Shown: positions 51,422 to 60,058 of the stretch, piece after piece
Numbering within the stretch: the first letter of the stretch is position 1
Layout of the letters: every line of letters starts with the position of its first letter
Source: Pseudomonas sp. WS 5079
GTDB lineage: Bacteria; Pseudomonadota; Gammaproteobacteria; Pseudomonadales; Pseudomonadaceae
Direction: 5' to 3'
Length of the DNA: 64,000 nt
Assembly: GCF_012985465.1 (NCBI RefSeq)
Contig: NZ_JAAQWN010000005.1
Coordinates: 248,001 to 312,000, forward strand
Notes under the pieces: generated by a model
What the model was told of the DNA's origin: nothing
The model's database searches: none
The model's input: the letters and a program-made list of their open reading frames with translations, nothing else
Program-made: the position numbers and the translations under genes

Positions 51422-52345
51422 CTATACCGCGCTGAACCGCTGCGCCAACTGCTGCTGGGCAAACTGCTCGAGGATGAAGTCGACGAACACTCGGGTCTTG
51501 CCCGGCAGCAGTTTGTGCTCGGCGTAGTACAGGGAGATGTTGCCGTCATCGACGTACCAGTCGGGCAGCACCCGCACCACGGCGCCACTGTCGAGGAACG
51601 GCACAGCCATCGGCATGCTGACCAGGGCAATCCCCAGGCCTTGGGTGCAGGCGCAGCACGCGGCTTCGGAGTCGCCCATGGTCATGCGTGGCTTGAGCAT
51701 CAGGGGCCGCTGTTCGCGGGCGCGGTTGGTCAGTTGCCAAGTGCGCACGCGGCCGGTTTGCGGCGAGCGAATCAGGATGCCATTGCACAAGCCCAGGTCT
51801 TCGGGAACACGCACGGGCAGGCGCTTGGCCAGGTAATCGGGCGAGGCCACCAGAATCCGGTGGGCCGGGGTCAACTTGCGCGCGACCACGCCCTGGGGTA
51901 GCTCGAACCCGCCGCCGATGGCGGCGTCGAAGCCCTGGCCGATCAGGTCGACCTGGCGATTATCAAAATGCCAATCAGGGCTGATATCGGGAAAGCGCCG
52001 CAAAAACTCCGCCAGCAACGGCACCACATAACGGTTGCCAAATACCGTGCCCATACTCACCTTGAGCGTGCCCACCGGCCGGCCTTCGGCGCTGGCCAGG
52101 TTGGCCACGGCATTCTGGATGGTGGTGAGGCTGGCGCTGACCTCTTGCAGGAACAACTTGCCGGCTTCGGTCAATGTAAGCCGCCGGGTGCTGCGCTGGA
52201 ACAGCCGCACCCCCAGGCGCGCTTCAAGCTTAGCCACGCTTTTGCCGACGGCCGCCGGCGTCAGGCTCAGGTGCCGCGCCGCTTCGGCAAAGCTGCCGCC
52301 TTCGGCGCTGCGCACGAAGCATTCGATACTGCCGAAGCTCTCCAT
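51422..52345 (-). CDS. LysR-family regulator
   Basis: 307-residue regulator with the N-terminal helix-turn-helix (SIECFVRSAEGGSFAEAARHLSLTPAAVGKSVAKLEARLGVRLFQRSTRRLTLTEAG type, residues about 4-60) and a C-terminal periplasmic-binding-like co-inducer domain. It is divergent from a short-chain dehydrogenase across 125 bases, the classic LysR/target arrangement. Sequence belongs to the large DsdC/AaeR-like group and does not reveal the effector. Confidence 0.92.
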   Translation of the reverse strand: MESFGSIECFVRSAEGGSFAEAARHLSLTPAAVGKSVAKLEARLGVRLFQRSTRRLTLTEAGKLFLQEVSASLTTIQNAVANLASAEGRPVGTLKVSMGTVFGNRYVVPLLAEFLRRFPDISPDWHFDNRQVDLIGQGFDAAIGGGFELPQGVVARKLTPAHRILVASPDYLAKRLPVRVPEDLGLCNGILIRSPQTGRVRTWQLTNRAREQRPLMLKPRMTMGDSEAACCACTQGLGIALVSMPMAVPFLDSGAVVRVLPDWYVDDGNISLYYAEHKLLPGKTRVFVDFILEQFAQQQLAQRFSAV

Positions 52346-52470
52346 ACCACCTCACTCTAAACTTTTGGTTTACACAGACTATAGCAATCACGGTCTACCG
52401 AGGGATGCCCGCGAGGTCGATACTCGGCAACAACACAAGGCATTCGCGCCTTGCCTAATTGGAGATCGAC

Positions 52471-53217
52471 ATGACCACGCAAAATCTCAGCGGCAAAGTT
52501 GCCTTGATCCAGGGCGGTTCCCGCGGTATCGGCGCCGCCATCGTCAAGCGCCTGGCCGCGCAAGGTGCAGCCGTTGCCTTTACTTACGTCAGCTCTGCCG
52601 CCAAGGCCCAGGCCCTGCAGGACAGTGTGATCAGCGATGGCGGCAAGGCCCTGGCGATTCACGCCGACAGCGCCGATGCCGTGGCCATTCGCAATGCGGT
52701 CAACGCCACGGTCGAAGCGTTCGGGCGCCTGGACATCCTGGTGAACAACGCCGGGGTGCTGGCGGTCGGCCCGCTGGAAGAGTTCAAACTGGAAGACTTT
52801 GACCAGACCCTGGCCATCAACGTGCGCAGCGTGTTTATCGCCACCCAGGAAGCGGCGCGGCACATGGGCGAAGGGGGTCGCATCATTAATATCGGCAGCA
52901 CCAACGCCGAGCGCATGCCCTTTGCCGGCGGCGGCCCGTATGCCATGAGCAAGGCCGCGCTGGTGGGCTTGACCAAAGGCCTGGCGCGCGACCTGGGGCC
53001 ACGGGGAATTACCATCAACAACGTGCAGCCGGGCCCGGTGGACACCGATATGAACCCGGCCAACAGTGAGTTTGCCGAGAGCCTGATTGGCTTTATGGCG
53101 GTGGGCCGTTATGGGCAGGTGGCAGAGATCGCCAGCTTTGTTGCCTACCTGGCAGGGCCGGAGGCGGGCTATATCACCGGGGCCAGCTTGACTATTGATG
53201 GTGGCTTTAGCGCCTGA
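52471..53217 (+). CDS. Short-chain dehydrogenase/reductase
   Basis: 248-residue SDR. Rossmann loop LIQGGSRGIGAAI, NNAGV (VNNAGVLAVGPLEEF), active-site Ser in GSTNAERM and the YAMSKAAL Tyr-Lys motif, ending YITGASLTIDGGFSA. It resembles 3-oxoacyl-ACP-reductase-type oxidoreductases but is not in a fatty-acid cluster. The start is the ATG at 52471 with GGAG seven bases upstream; a TTG four codons earlier is less likely. The divergent LysR gene probably controls it. Confidence 0.93.
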   Translation: MTTQNLSGKVALIQGGSRGIGAAIVKRLAAQGAAVAFTYVSSAAKAQALQDSVISDGGKALAIHADSADAVAIRNAVNATVEAFGRLDILVNNAGVLAVGPLEEFKLEDFDQTLAINVRSVFIATQEAARHMGEGGRIINIGSTNAERMPFAGGGPYAMSKAALVGLTKGLARDLGPRGITINNVQPGPVDTDMNPANSEFAESLIGFMAVGRYGQVAEIASFVAYLAGPEAGYITGASLTIDGGFSA

Positions 53218-53226
53218 TTGCAGTGT

Positions 53227-53276
53227 GCTATCGGGCGCCATCGCCGGCCGCCGGCGCCTACGCAGGCGCCGATAGC
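53227..53276. terminator. Nested hairpin between convergent SDR and HAD genes
   Basis: Outer stem GCTATCGG/CCGATAGC (53227-53234 with 53269-53276) encloses CGGCGCCT/AGGCGCCG (53252-53259 with 53264-53271). Only three T residues follow on the plus strand. It probably acts as a shared transcript end. Confidence 0.55.
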
Positions 53277-53278
53277 TT

Positions 53279-53968
53279 TCAGCGCATCGGTGGCAGGCCG
53301 TAGGCCGCCAGGTCGAAGTCCGCGAGTTTGCGGATGATCTGGTCGGCATGAGCGTACTTGCTGTCGGCCATGGCCTCATCAGGCACGGCGATGGCCGTCA
53401 TGTTCGCAGCCTTGGCTGCGGTCACGCCAAACGGTGAGTCTTCAAACACCAGGCAATCCTCGGGCGCAACGCCCAGGCGGCGGGCAGCGGTGAGGAAGAT
53501 GTCTGGCGCAGGCTTGGCTGCGCCGACTTCCGGGTCGTCGGCGGTGACGATGGTGCCGAACAGGCCAAACCACTCCCGGTGCAGCGTGGTCTTGTGGCCA
53601 AACGAATTGCGCGACGAACTGGTGCCCACGGCTATGGGGATATTGTGCGCACTTAAATGCCGCACCAACGCCTCGGCGCCCGGCATGCCCAGCGCCTTGG
53701 GAAAACGCTCGCTCATCAACGGCTCACGGATGCGCAGGAACTCCTCGGGAGTGATCGGCAAGTCCAGCGCCTTGACCACATACTCGGCCAGGTCCTGGGC
53801 GCCACGGCCGATGATGTGCTGCTTGATGCCCCAGTCGTAGGTACGGCCATAGCGTTCGGCAATAATCTGCGTGACTTGGGTATAGATGCCTTCAGTGTCC
53901 AGCAACAACCCGTCCATATCGAAAATCACGGCCTTGATCGGGCCGACAGCAGTACGCGATGCGCTCAT
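53279..53968 (-). CDS. HAD-superfamily phosphatase (beta-phosphoglucomutase-like)
   Basis: 229-residue HAD hydrolase. Motif I AVIFDMDGLLLDTEG with nucleophile Asp, motif II VGTSSSRN, Lys region GAAKPAPDIFL and motif III VFEDSPFGVTAAKAANMT. It belongs to the subgroup containing beta-phosphoglucomutase, 2-deoxyglucose-6-phosphatase and pseudouridine-5'-phosphatase; the substrate cannot be told from sequence. ATG 53968 chosen over a GTG one codon upstream. Confidence 0.9.
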   Translation of the reverse strand: MSASRTAVGPIKAVIFDMDGLLLDTEGIYTQVTQIIAERYGRTYDWGIKQHIIGRGAQDLAEYVVKALDLPITPEEFLRIREPLMSERFPKALGMPGAEALVRHLSAHNIPIAVGTSSSRNSFGHKTTLHREWFGLFGTIVTADDPEVGAAKPAPDIFLTAARRLGVAPEDCLVFEDSPFGVTAAKAANMTAIAVPDEAMADSKYAHADQIIRKLADFDLAAYGLPPMR

Positions 53969-54083
53969 CACAAAAGATCCGTGGCAAAGGACTAAAAGGA
54001 TTCAGCACAATAACGGCCCTGCCAGCCTGCAAGCAACCCATTATCCCTTAGACTGGCGCCCTAACCGTTCAAGCGAACCCGAT

Positions 54084-54440
54084 ATGCTTTTGCGCATTGC
54101 CGCCGACAGCCTGGTGCTGTTTCACCTGTGTTTTATCCTGTTTGTGCTGTTCGGTGGCCTGCTCGCCCTGCGCTGGCGCCGGGTCATCTGGCTGCACCTG
54201 CCCGCCGCCGCCTGGGGCATGGCCGTCGAGTTCTTCCATCTGCCCTGCCCCCTGACCCGCTGGGAAAACCTGCTGCGCCACCTCGCCGGGCAAGAAGGTT
54301 ATGGCGCGGGTTTTATCGAGCACTACATCATTGCCCTGATCTATCCGGCGGGCCTGACACCCCAGATCCAACTGGGCCTGGGCGCCCTGGTCCTGCTGAT
54401 CAATATTGCGGTGTATACGCGCCTGGCCAGGCGCTCGTAG
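54084..54440 (+). CDS. DUF2784 membrane protein
   Basis: 118-residue small inner-membrane protein with three to four hydrophobic segments (LVLFHLCFILFVLFGGLLAL, a WLHLPAAAWGMAVEFFHLPCPLTRWEN region, and LGALVLLINIAVYTRL). The conserved pattern FHLPCPLTRWENLLR marks the DUF2784 family. Function is unknown. Divergent from the HAD gene with 115 bases between. Confidence 0.85.
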   Translation: MLLRIAADSLVLFHLCFILFVLFGGLLALRWRRVIWLHLPAAAWGMAVEFFHLPCPLTRWENLLRHLAGQEGYGAGFIEHYIIALIYPAGLTPQIQLGLGALVLLINIAVYTRLARRS

Positions 54441-54535
54441 CCTGGCTTCGTTGCATGCATGGGTATCCCGATCACTACCGCTCGCTATATAGTAAAAGAT
54501 ATAGCGATTAGCCAATAAAAATCGAGGATACCCCG

Positions 54536-55195
54536 TTGAACGCACCTTCGAAGGAAGCCGTGGGCGCCGCCTACAGCATCGACTCCATGCGCCACGCCCA
54601 AGCCATGACCTGGCGCGCCATCGAGCAATTGTCCCAGCAGATCCGCCCCGGCATGCTCGAATCCCAAGCCCGGGAACTGGGCAAGCAGGTGCTTGCCGAT
54701 CTGGACATGCAACGCATCTGGCACCCGCTGCTGGTGCGATTTGGCGCCAACACCCTCAAGACCTTCAAGCAACGCTCCGACGGCGACCCGGTACTAGCCG
54801 AGAACGACATCTTCTTTATCGACATGGGCGCAGTGTGGCAGGGCCATGAAGGCGACGCCGGCGCCACCTTCACCACCGGCAGCGACCCACAAATGGCCGC
54901 CTGTGCCAGCGCAGCCAAAGCGCTGTTCGAGCGGGTGCAGTTGCGCTGGAAAACCGAAAAAGTCGTCGGCCTTGAGCTCTATCGCTATGCCCAAGAACAG
55001 GCCCGGGACATGGGCTGGGAACTGAACCTAAGCATCAAGGGGCACCGCGTCAGCGACTTCCCCCATGCCATCCACCGTGGCGGCGACCTGGGGGATTTCG
55101 AACATTACCCCAATGAAGGGCTGTGGATCCTGGAGATTCAGATTGCCCACCCGAGCAAGGCTTATGGGGCGTTTTATGAGGATTTGCTGGCCTAG
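54536..55195 (+). CDS. M24-family (methionine aminopeptidase/prolidase fold) protein
   Basis: 219-residue pita-bread-fold protein. Metal-ligand segments DIFFIDMGAVWQGHEGDAGATF (two Asp), a KGHRVSDFPHAIHRG (His) and LEIQIAHPSKAYGAFYEDLL. The second and last Glu ligands of active enzymes are only partly evident, so it may be a creatinase/prolidase relative with altered chemistry. The start is TTG at 54536, with GAGGA seven bases upstream; the first ATG would lie inside the conserved N-terminus. Confidence 0.8.
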   Translation: MNAPSKEAVGAAYSIDSMRHAQAMTWRAIEQLSQQIRPGMLESQARELGKQVLADLDMQRIWHPLLVRFGANTLKTFKQRSDGDPVLAENDIFFIDMGAVWQGHEGDAGATFTTGSDPQMAACASAAKALFERVQLRWKTEKVVGLELYRYAQEQARDMGWELNLSIKGHRVSDFPHAIHRGGDLGDFEHYPNEGLWILEIQIAHPSKAYGAFYEDLLA

Positions 55196-55200
55196 CCTGT

Positions 55201-56211
55201 TTAACGAGCCAGAAATTCAACAATCAGGGAAGTGACCTGCTGCTGGATCACCTCACGCGGGCGGGCACCTTCGCCATCGCGGCAGATCATGCCGTCGCCT
55301 GGCGAGCTTTTTTCAATCAACGCCTCCCCGCCCGGCTTGCACACGGCCATAAAACTGAAGTGAGTGGCGTCGCTGATTTCGACATAGCGCGTCGATGCCG
55401 GGGGCAGGCGCTTGGCCAAGTCAGCAGACTCCAACTCAGCGGGAAGCTCTGTTGAGGGCACGCCCGCAGCAATCACCAACGTCGGCACCGGCAACGCCGC
55501 CAGGCTTTGATCGGTAAACCCACGCGACAGGCCCAGGTCCAGCGAAACAATGGCAGTGACCCGCTTGTCACTCAAATCCTCTGCCAACGGCGCCTGCGCG
55601 GGGTTCAACTGCTGGTAGACCGCGCAAGGGGCCAACTGCCGGTGAACCTTGCAGTCCTCGGCAAAACGCTCGGGGTCGAAACGGGCACCGGCGACTTCCA
55701 GCGCCGTCCAACCACCCAGCGAATGACCCACCACTGCAATTCGACCGGGCAGCACCTCGCCAAACTGGTTTGGCTGCGCCAGCACTGCGTCGATAGCGCG
55801 GCGGATATCCACCGGCCGCTGCCATAACTGCGCGGCGGCACGAGCGCTGCGGTCCTTACTGGTAGTGCCAGGATGATTGACCGCCGCCACGATAAAACCC
55901 CGCTGGGCCAACGCACTGGCCAACCACTCCTGATTGCCCCAACTGCCGCCGAAACCGTGGGAAAGCACCACCAACGGATGCTCACCCACCGCCGCAGGCG
56001 CATCACGCACGGCCAGGGCACTGAAAAACACCGGGTTGTCGTCGATCACCTTTGGCGTGGCGGTAATGGAGCTGGGATACCAGACCACCATCTCCAGCGG
56101 GCGCTCGTTGTTGGGGTCTGGCAAGGTCGAGGCTTGGAAGCCGACAGGGTTACTGGCAAAAACGGTGGAAGTAACGCAGGTAAGGAGCAGAGCGATTAGG
56201 GCTGCTTTCAA
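55201..56211 (-). CDS. Exported alpha/beta hydrolase (lipase/dienelactone-hydrolase-like)
   Basis: About 336 residues. A signal peptide (LKAALIALLLTCVTSTVFAS) leads into a serine-hydrolase domain: VVLSHGFGGSWGNQEWLASAL (oxyanion), nucleophile GHSLGGWTALE, acid in DLGLSRGF/AAGVPS region and His in DATHFSFM. Four cysteines in the C-terminal half may form disulfides. The family includes secreted lipases and polyester hydrolases; substrate unknown. The start is taken as TTG at 56211 with AAGGAAG upstream, which puts the signal peptide at the N-terminus; an ATG at 56292 would add 27 residues before it. Confidence 0.8.
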   Translation of the reverse strand: MKAALIALLLTCVTSTVFASNPVGFQASTLPDPNNERPLEMVVWYPSSITATPKVIDDNPVFFSALAVRDAPAAVGEHPLVVLSHGFGGSWGNQEWLASALAQRGFIVAAVNHPGTTSKDRSARAAAQLWQRPVDIRRAIDAVLAQPNQFGEVLPGRIAVVGHSLGGWTALEVAGARFDPERFAEDCKVHRQLAPCAVYQQLNPAQAPLAEDLSDKRVTAIVSLDLGLSRGFTDQSLAALPVPTLVIAAGVPSTELPAELESADLAKRLPPASTRYVEISDATHFSFMAVCKPGGEALIEKSSPGDGMICRDGEGARPREVIQQQVTSLIVEFLAR

Positions 56212-56533
56212 TGGGAATCTTCCTTGATGGGATGCAATGCACGGCAGACACTGCGCGTGTGGCCACATTATTCCCATATCGCTGGTTTTCATGCAGCAAA
56301 AACCACAAACCCCCGGCTTTCTCTAGGAAAACCGGGGCGATTCAAACGGCTTCGTCCGTACATTCACAGCATTCGCGGGCGATGGCGAGAGCAAAGTGCA
56401 ACAGTCAATAGTTCCCTTAAAACTGGAAATCGACTGCGAGTCTGATGTTTTGTCCAGCGATGCATGGACGGCTTGATGCCGGAAATGGAAATGTCTACGA
56501 GCCCTGTTCGGTAATCGCTATAACGGTCTGAGT
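56212..56533. other. Intergenic region between hydrolase and receiver gene
   Basis: 322 bases without a convincing gene. It contains a terminator-like hairpin (see next entry). The part nearest the receiver gene (56340-56533) shows no recognisable motif. Confidence 0.5.
56298..56337 (-). terminator. Probable terminator for receiver gene transcript
   Basis: CCCCGG (56311-56316) pairs with CCGGGG (56332-56337), extended by TTTC/GAAA. On the minus strand it is followed by GTTTGTGGTTTTTG, a T-rich tract. It lies about 200 bases past the receiver gene end. Confidence 0.55.
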
Positions 56534-56959
56534 TCAAAGCACCCTGCGCAAACGAATACTACGTGTGGGTTGAACTTTTGGTGGGTCGATCGTGCGCATA
56601 AGGCTTCTTATCGCCCGCTCATCAGGTGTTCGCGTGAGTTTACTAATTACTTTTGATCCCGGCGCCGGGACTGTCACCAGGTTGTCAACTGGGAGGCCGT
56701 CATAAACTAACGTATGACGAACAGCCGGACAGTTCATAAAAAAATCATCCAGGCTAAATGTTACATCTACTCCCAAAGCACTGTTTATCACCAAAAGGTC
56801 AAAGGGCTCGACGGCGTTTTCAACCATTGCCAACAATTCCGCAAATGTTTCCACGGGTGCGATTCGGTGATACCCCTGCTGATTCAGCATTTTCTCAATA
56901 CTCAACCGTTGTGCAGGTTGATCGTCAACAACCAAAATTCGTAAATAGGGGGTCGGCAT
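56534..56959 (-). CDS. Degenerate receiver-domain protein
   Basis: 141-residue single receiver (CheY-like) domain with a short C-terminal tail. The acidic pair Asp12-Asp13 is kept (ILVVDDQP), but the residue where the phosphoacceptor Asp should be is Asn59 (DLLVINSALG) and the usual T/S and KP pattern is blurred (SKVISK). It therefore looks like a pseudo-receiver that cannot be phosphorylated normally. AAGGA lies six bases before the ATG. Directly upstream on the same strand is the receiver-EAL gene, so the two are likely cotranscribed and may interact. Confidence 0.85.
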   Translation of the reverse strand: MPTPYLRILVVDDQPAQRLSIEKMLNQQGYHRIAPVETFAELLAMVENAVEPFDLLVINSALGVDVTFSLDDFFMNCPAVRHTLVYDGLPVDNLVTVPAPGSKVISKLTRTPDERAIRSLMRTIDPPKVQPTRSIRLRRVL

Positions 56960-57039
56960 TCTTGATCCTTGTAAATTGCGAAAGCACGCAGTAACTGCAT
57001 GCAGACAGCGATGCAGGCCTACAAACTGATGCCAACGTG

Positions 57040-58269
57040 TTATCGGGGTGTGAGCGAGCGCAACCTTCGCTCCTCGGGATTTGGGTAACGCGATTGAAGC
57101 CAACTTTCCAGGCCGTGCTTCGTCATCGGTTTGGCAAAAAAGTAGCCCTGACCATGCACGCAGCCAAGATCCACTAATTGGTGGTGTTGTTCCTGGGTTT
57201 CGATACCCTCAGCCACCACCGTCATACCTAAGGACTCTCCTAACGCGATGGTGCTGCTGATGACAGCCCGGGAACGAGGCCCATCACCCAGTGACTGAAC
57301 AAACTCACCGTCCAGCTTGATCTCGTTGAAAGGCCACTGACACAAACGTTGCAATGACGAAAAACCACTGCCGAAATCATCAATGGATAGCCGGCATCCC
57401 ATCATGCGCAGCCGCACGAGATTTTCCATGCAGGTAGCTGAAGCTTCCACAAGGCCTGTTTCGGTCAGTTCGAAAGTGACGCCGGCTCCAGGCAACCTGA
57501 AACTCGCCAGGGTTGCTTTAATCCTTGTGACCAAAGCCGCATTGGAAAGCTGTGAAGGTTGCAGATTGAATGCAATGTTCAAAGGGGTTCCGTGCATCAA
57601 AAAATACCGCTGCAACTGCAACCCTTGATCAAACTGGGCGAAAAACAACTCATCCATCAAGTTGCAACGCTCAAGAGTCGGCATAAAAACGACCGGTGAA
57701 ACAACGCCACCGGTTGGGTGGTTCCAGCGCGTCAGAGCCTCGACACCTGATACCTCATTGCTCAACAGATTGATTTTGGGCTGAAAGTAAGTCTCCATCT
57801 GCGCGCATTCCATTGCACGGCGGACCTGCGCTTCATCAGCTACCAAATCGATGTTAGGGGAATCCGATGGGGTAGCCGGCTGATTCAAGTAGTTTTTCAG
57901 CAACCTGCTCAACGTATCAAACTGCAGAGGCTGCCCCAGCTCCCCCAACATTCTCAATCCTAATAAAGGGATCAGTTTTGTGGCGGCTCTGCGCACGTCC
58001 TCCGCAAGCGAACTGTTGACAATGACCGACTTGACTAAACCGTTCTGTGCCGAGCACCGTAAAAAATCGAGGCTATCGAGGCCGTGCATACGTAGATCGC
58101 ATAACACAACATCTACGGGCCCGACGCTTTGCAGGGTGTGTAGCGCATCCAGCGCCGAGAGAGCACTGAACACCGACTCACAGCCCAATTGCCGCAACAT
58201 ATTGACGGAGATTGCTCGTTGAAAAAAATTGTCGTTCAAGACCAGAACACGTAATGGTAGTACTTGCAT
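57040..58269 (-). CDS. Receiver-EAL c-di-GMP phosphodiesterase
   Basis: 409-residue response regulator. The receiver (1-125) has acceptor Asp58 (VVLCDLRMHG) and an atypical LNDN in place of the acidic pair. The EAL domain (about 150-395) keeps Glu177 in EALTRW, ELTE (Glu267/Glu270), the IDDFGSG loop (Asp297, Asp298), Lys318, and EGIE (Glu354), so it should hydrolyse c-di-GMP. It resembles RocR/PvrR of P. aeruginosa, which control Cup fimbriae. It lies upstream of a degenerate receiver gene, back to back with a fimbrial operon and near a HPt-containing sensor fragment, so biofilm or fimbria control is the likely role. Confidence 0.92.
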   Translation of the reverse strand: MQVLPLRVLVLNDNFFQRAISVNMLRQLGCESVFSALSALDALHTLQSVGPVDVVLCDLRMHGLDSLDFLRCSAQNGLVKSVIVNSSLAEDVRRAATKLIPLLGLRMLGELGQPLQFDTLSRLLKNYLNQPATPSDSPNIDLVADEAQVRRAMECAQMETYFQPKINLLSNEVSGVEALTRWNHPTGGVVSPVVFMPTLERCNLMDELFFAQFDQGLQLQRYFLMHGTPLNIAFNLQPSQLSNAALVTRIKATLASFRLPGAGVTFELTETGLVEASATCMENLVRLRMMGCRLSIDDFGSGFSSLQRLCQWPFNEIKLDGEFVQSLGDGPRSRAVISSTIALGESLGMTVVAEGIETQEQHHQLVDLGCVHGQGYFFAKPMTKHGLESWLQSRYPNPEERRLRSLTPR

Positions 58270-58719
58270 GAATAGCTCTCCGGAATACGGTAAAACTTTA
58301 ATTTTCTATACTCCTTAACTTTCGAGTGCTTTTCCCTTCCTCTAAACATGACGTACTACACGCGGGTCAAACACGTATCTTGGTGCTTTAGTACGATCTA
58401 GTTGGATTCCTTATTATCGCTATCCTTCACCGTGCAAACGCCTAGAAATCTCCCGCCACAACGTAGGAAATTTCTCACAGAAAGAAATACGGAATGACCG
58501 CTCGCGTCCGAACGTCACGAGGAAATTTCCTACAATTCAGAAGGAACGAGACTACACACACCTTCATTCCCCCCAGACAAACTATTGCCAATTCGATCTG
58601 CACCATACAACCACTACGCAACGTTAGTGCTCGTCGAAGTTGGTTTCTACTCTGCAGAGATTCACTGGTCTTGCAAGGTAAAAACCTAATACGTACCTTA
58701 ACCAAGCAATGGAATTTTT
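58270..58719. promoter_or_regulatory. Long AT-rich control region between receiver-EAL gene and fimbrial operon
   Basis: 450 bases with no real gene, lower GC than the chromosome around it. An inverted pair, GTAGGAAATTTCTC (58463-58476) and GAGGAAATTTCCTAC (58519-58533), is separated by 42 bases; the second half is itself the palindrome GGAAATTTCC. It probably houses fimbrial promoters and operators. The Shine-Dalgarno before the pilin ATG is weak (GGA). Confidence 0.65.
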
Positions 58720-59298
58720 ATGATCAAGCACGCTTTCTCCCTGGTAGCACTGACCGCCGCACTGACCTCTGCAAATGTAATGGCTGCCGACAACGCCGCC
58801 GGTGGTGTTATTTCCTTCAGTGGCGCAATTACCGACACTACTTGCACTATTAACGGCGGTAAAAGTGCAGACTTCACCGTTGCCCTGTCGCCTATCTCTG
58901 TTAACGACGCCGGCACCACTGTTGGCCCGCTGACCAAAAACAAAAAATCGTTCTCGCTGACCTTCTCGGGTTGCACCCCAGCAGCAGGAACTGCTGGCAC
59001 TCCATTGAAAATGTATTTCTCGTCCGCAGATAACATTTCCACAGACGGTAAGTTCTTGCTGAACAACACAGTCAACGAAAGTGATGCTGCTGTTGCCAAA
59101 AACGTCGGCTTCTCGTTGGCGAAACCAGGTTCCACCACACCGATCCAATTGAACGTGCCGTTCAACACGCTCATCAGCGGAGCCGGTACAACACCTGAAA
59201 CACTAGTACTTGATGCGTACTACTACAAAACCAACACCGCCGCCGCCAAAGTTGGTGCCCTTAGCTCCAACCTGACCTACACCATTTCCTACTTGTAA
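58720..59298 (+). CDS. Fimbrial major subunit (type 1 / Cup-like pilin)
   Basis: 192-residue chaperone-usher pilin. Signal peptide (ends NVMAAD), N-terminal donor-strand region GGVISFSGAITDTTCTI, a disulfide Cys pair (Cys about 42 and about 85, in TTCTI and SGCTP) and C-terminal penultimate-Tyr tail NLTYTISYL. It should polymerise through donor-strand exchange. It heads the operon pilin-chaperone-usher-adhesin. GC is lower than the neighbouring housekeeping genes, a sign of transfer. Confidence 0.92.
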   Translation: MIKHAFSLVALTAALTSANVMAADNAAGGVISFSGAITDTTCTINGGKSADFTVALSPISVNDAGTTVGPLTKNKKSFSLTFSGCTPAAGTAGTPLKMYFSSADNISTDGKFLLNNTVNESDAAVAKNVGFSLAKPGSTTPIQLNVPFNTLISGAGTTPETLVLDAYYYKTNTAAAKVGALSSNLTYTISYL

Positions 59299-59348
59299 TA
59301 CAACCCGTGTGCCAGGCCCATCCCATGGGCCTGGTTCAGGAAAACATC

Positions 59349-60044
59349 ATGATAAAGCAACTAGTTTTAGCAGGGTTACTACTTGGCTCGGTGTCTGCGC
59401 AGGCCAACATTATCATCAATGGCACTCGGGTGGTTTATCCAGAAGCAAACAAAGATGTGATAGTTCAACTCATCAATAATGGGAGTGACTCATCCTTGGT
59501 ACAAGCCTGGATAGATGATGGCGACATCAACTCCACGCCGGAAACAGCGAATGTTCCGTTTCTGCTATCTCCGCCGGTTGTCAAAGTATCCGGCGATAGC
59601 GGTCAACAGCTCCGAATTACAAAAATCGGCGCCCCACTGGTTGCGGATCGGGAGTCTGTTTTCTTTTTAAACGTGCTGGACATCCCGCCAACTCCAGAAA
59701 ATTTGCAGGGTGCAAACACACTGCAACTGGCGATCAAGTCTCGCATAAAAATGTTCTATCGCCCGAGCGGACTAAAAGAGAAAGCCAGCAGCAGCGTCGA
59801 AAAAATCGAACTGCAAGCGGTCGCGAAAGGTTTTAACGTGATCAATAAAAGCGCGTACTTTTTCACACTCGCCAACATTGACCAGCACGATAAAAAACAC
59901 CTGCTCGTTGACTCAGTCATGGTCGCTCCTTTTTCCTCCGCATTCGTCGAGAGCAAAGAGTCCGTCAGTAAAAATACACCCTACACCATGATGTATATTG
60001 ATGATTTGGGTGCCTACAAAACTAAAGCTGTAGTATCGCACTAA
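59349..60044 (+). CDS. Periplasmic pilus chaperone (PapD family)
   Basis: 231-residue two-Ig-domain chaperone. Signal peptide ends VSAQAN; family motifs are INGTRVVYPEANKDVIVQL, PVVKVSGDSGQQLRI, the conserved Arg/Lys pocket region and FFLNVLDIPP, with KMFYRPSGL in domain 2. It delivers pilins to the usher. Start at 59349 (MIKQLVLAG) with AGGA upstream. An upstream in-frame reading would begin within the spacer. Confidence 0.92.
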   Translation: MIKQLVLAGLLLGSVSAQANIIINGTRVVYPEANKDVIVQLINNGSDSSLVQAWIDDGDINSTPETANVPFLLSPPVVKVSGDSGQQLRITKIGAPLVADRESVFFLNVLDIPPTPENLQGANTLQLAIKSRIKMFYRPSGLKEKASSSVEKIELQAVAKGFNVINKSAYFFTLANIDQHDKKHLLVDSVMVAPFSSAFVESKESVSKNTPYTMMYIDDLGAYKTKAVVSH

Positions 60045-60058
60045 GGTGAAGCCCCAGA

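Noticed and set aside
58463..58533. Invertible phase-variation switch upstream of the pilin gene
   Set aside because: The inverted arms enclose only 42 bases, too little for a promoter-carrying switch of the fim type, and no recombinase gene lies nearby.
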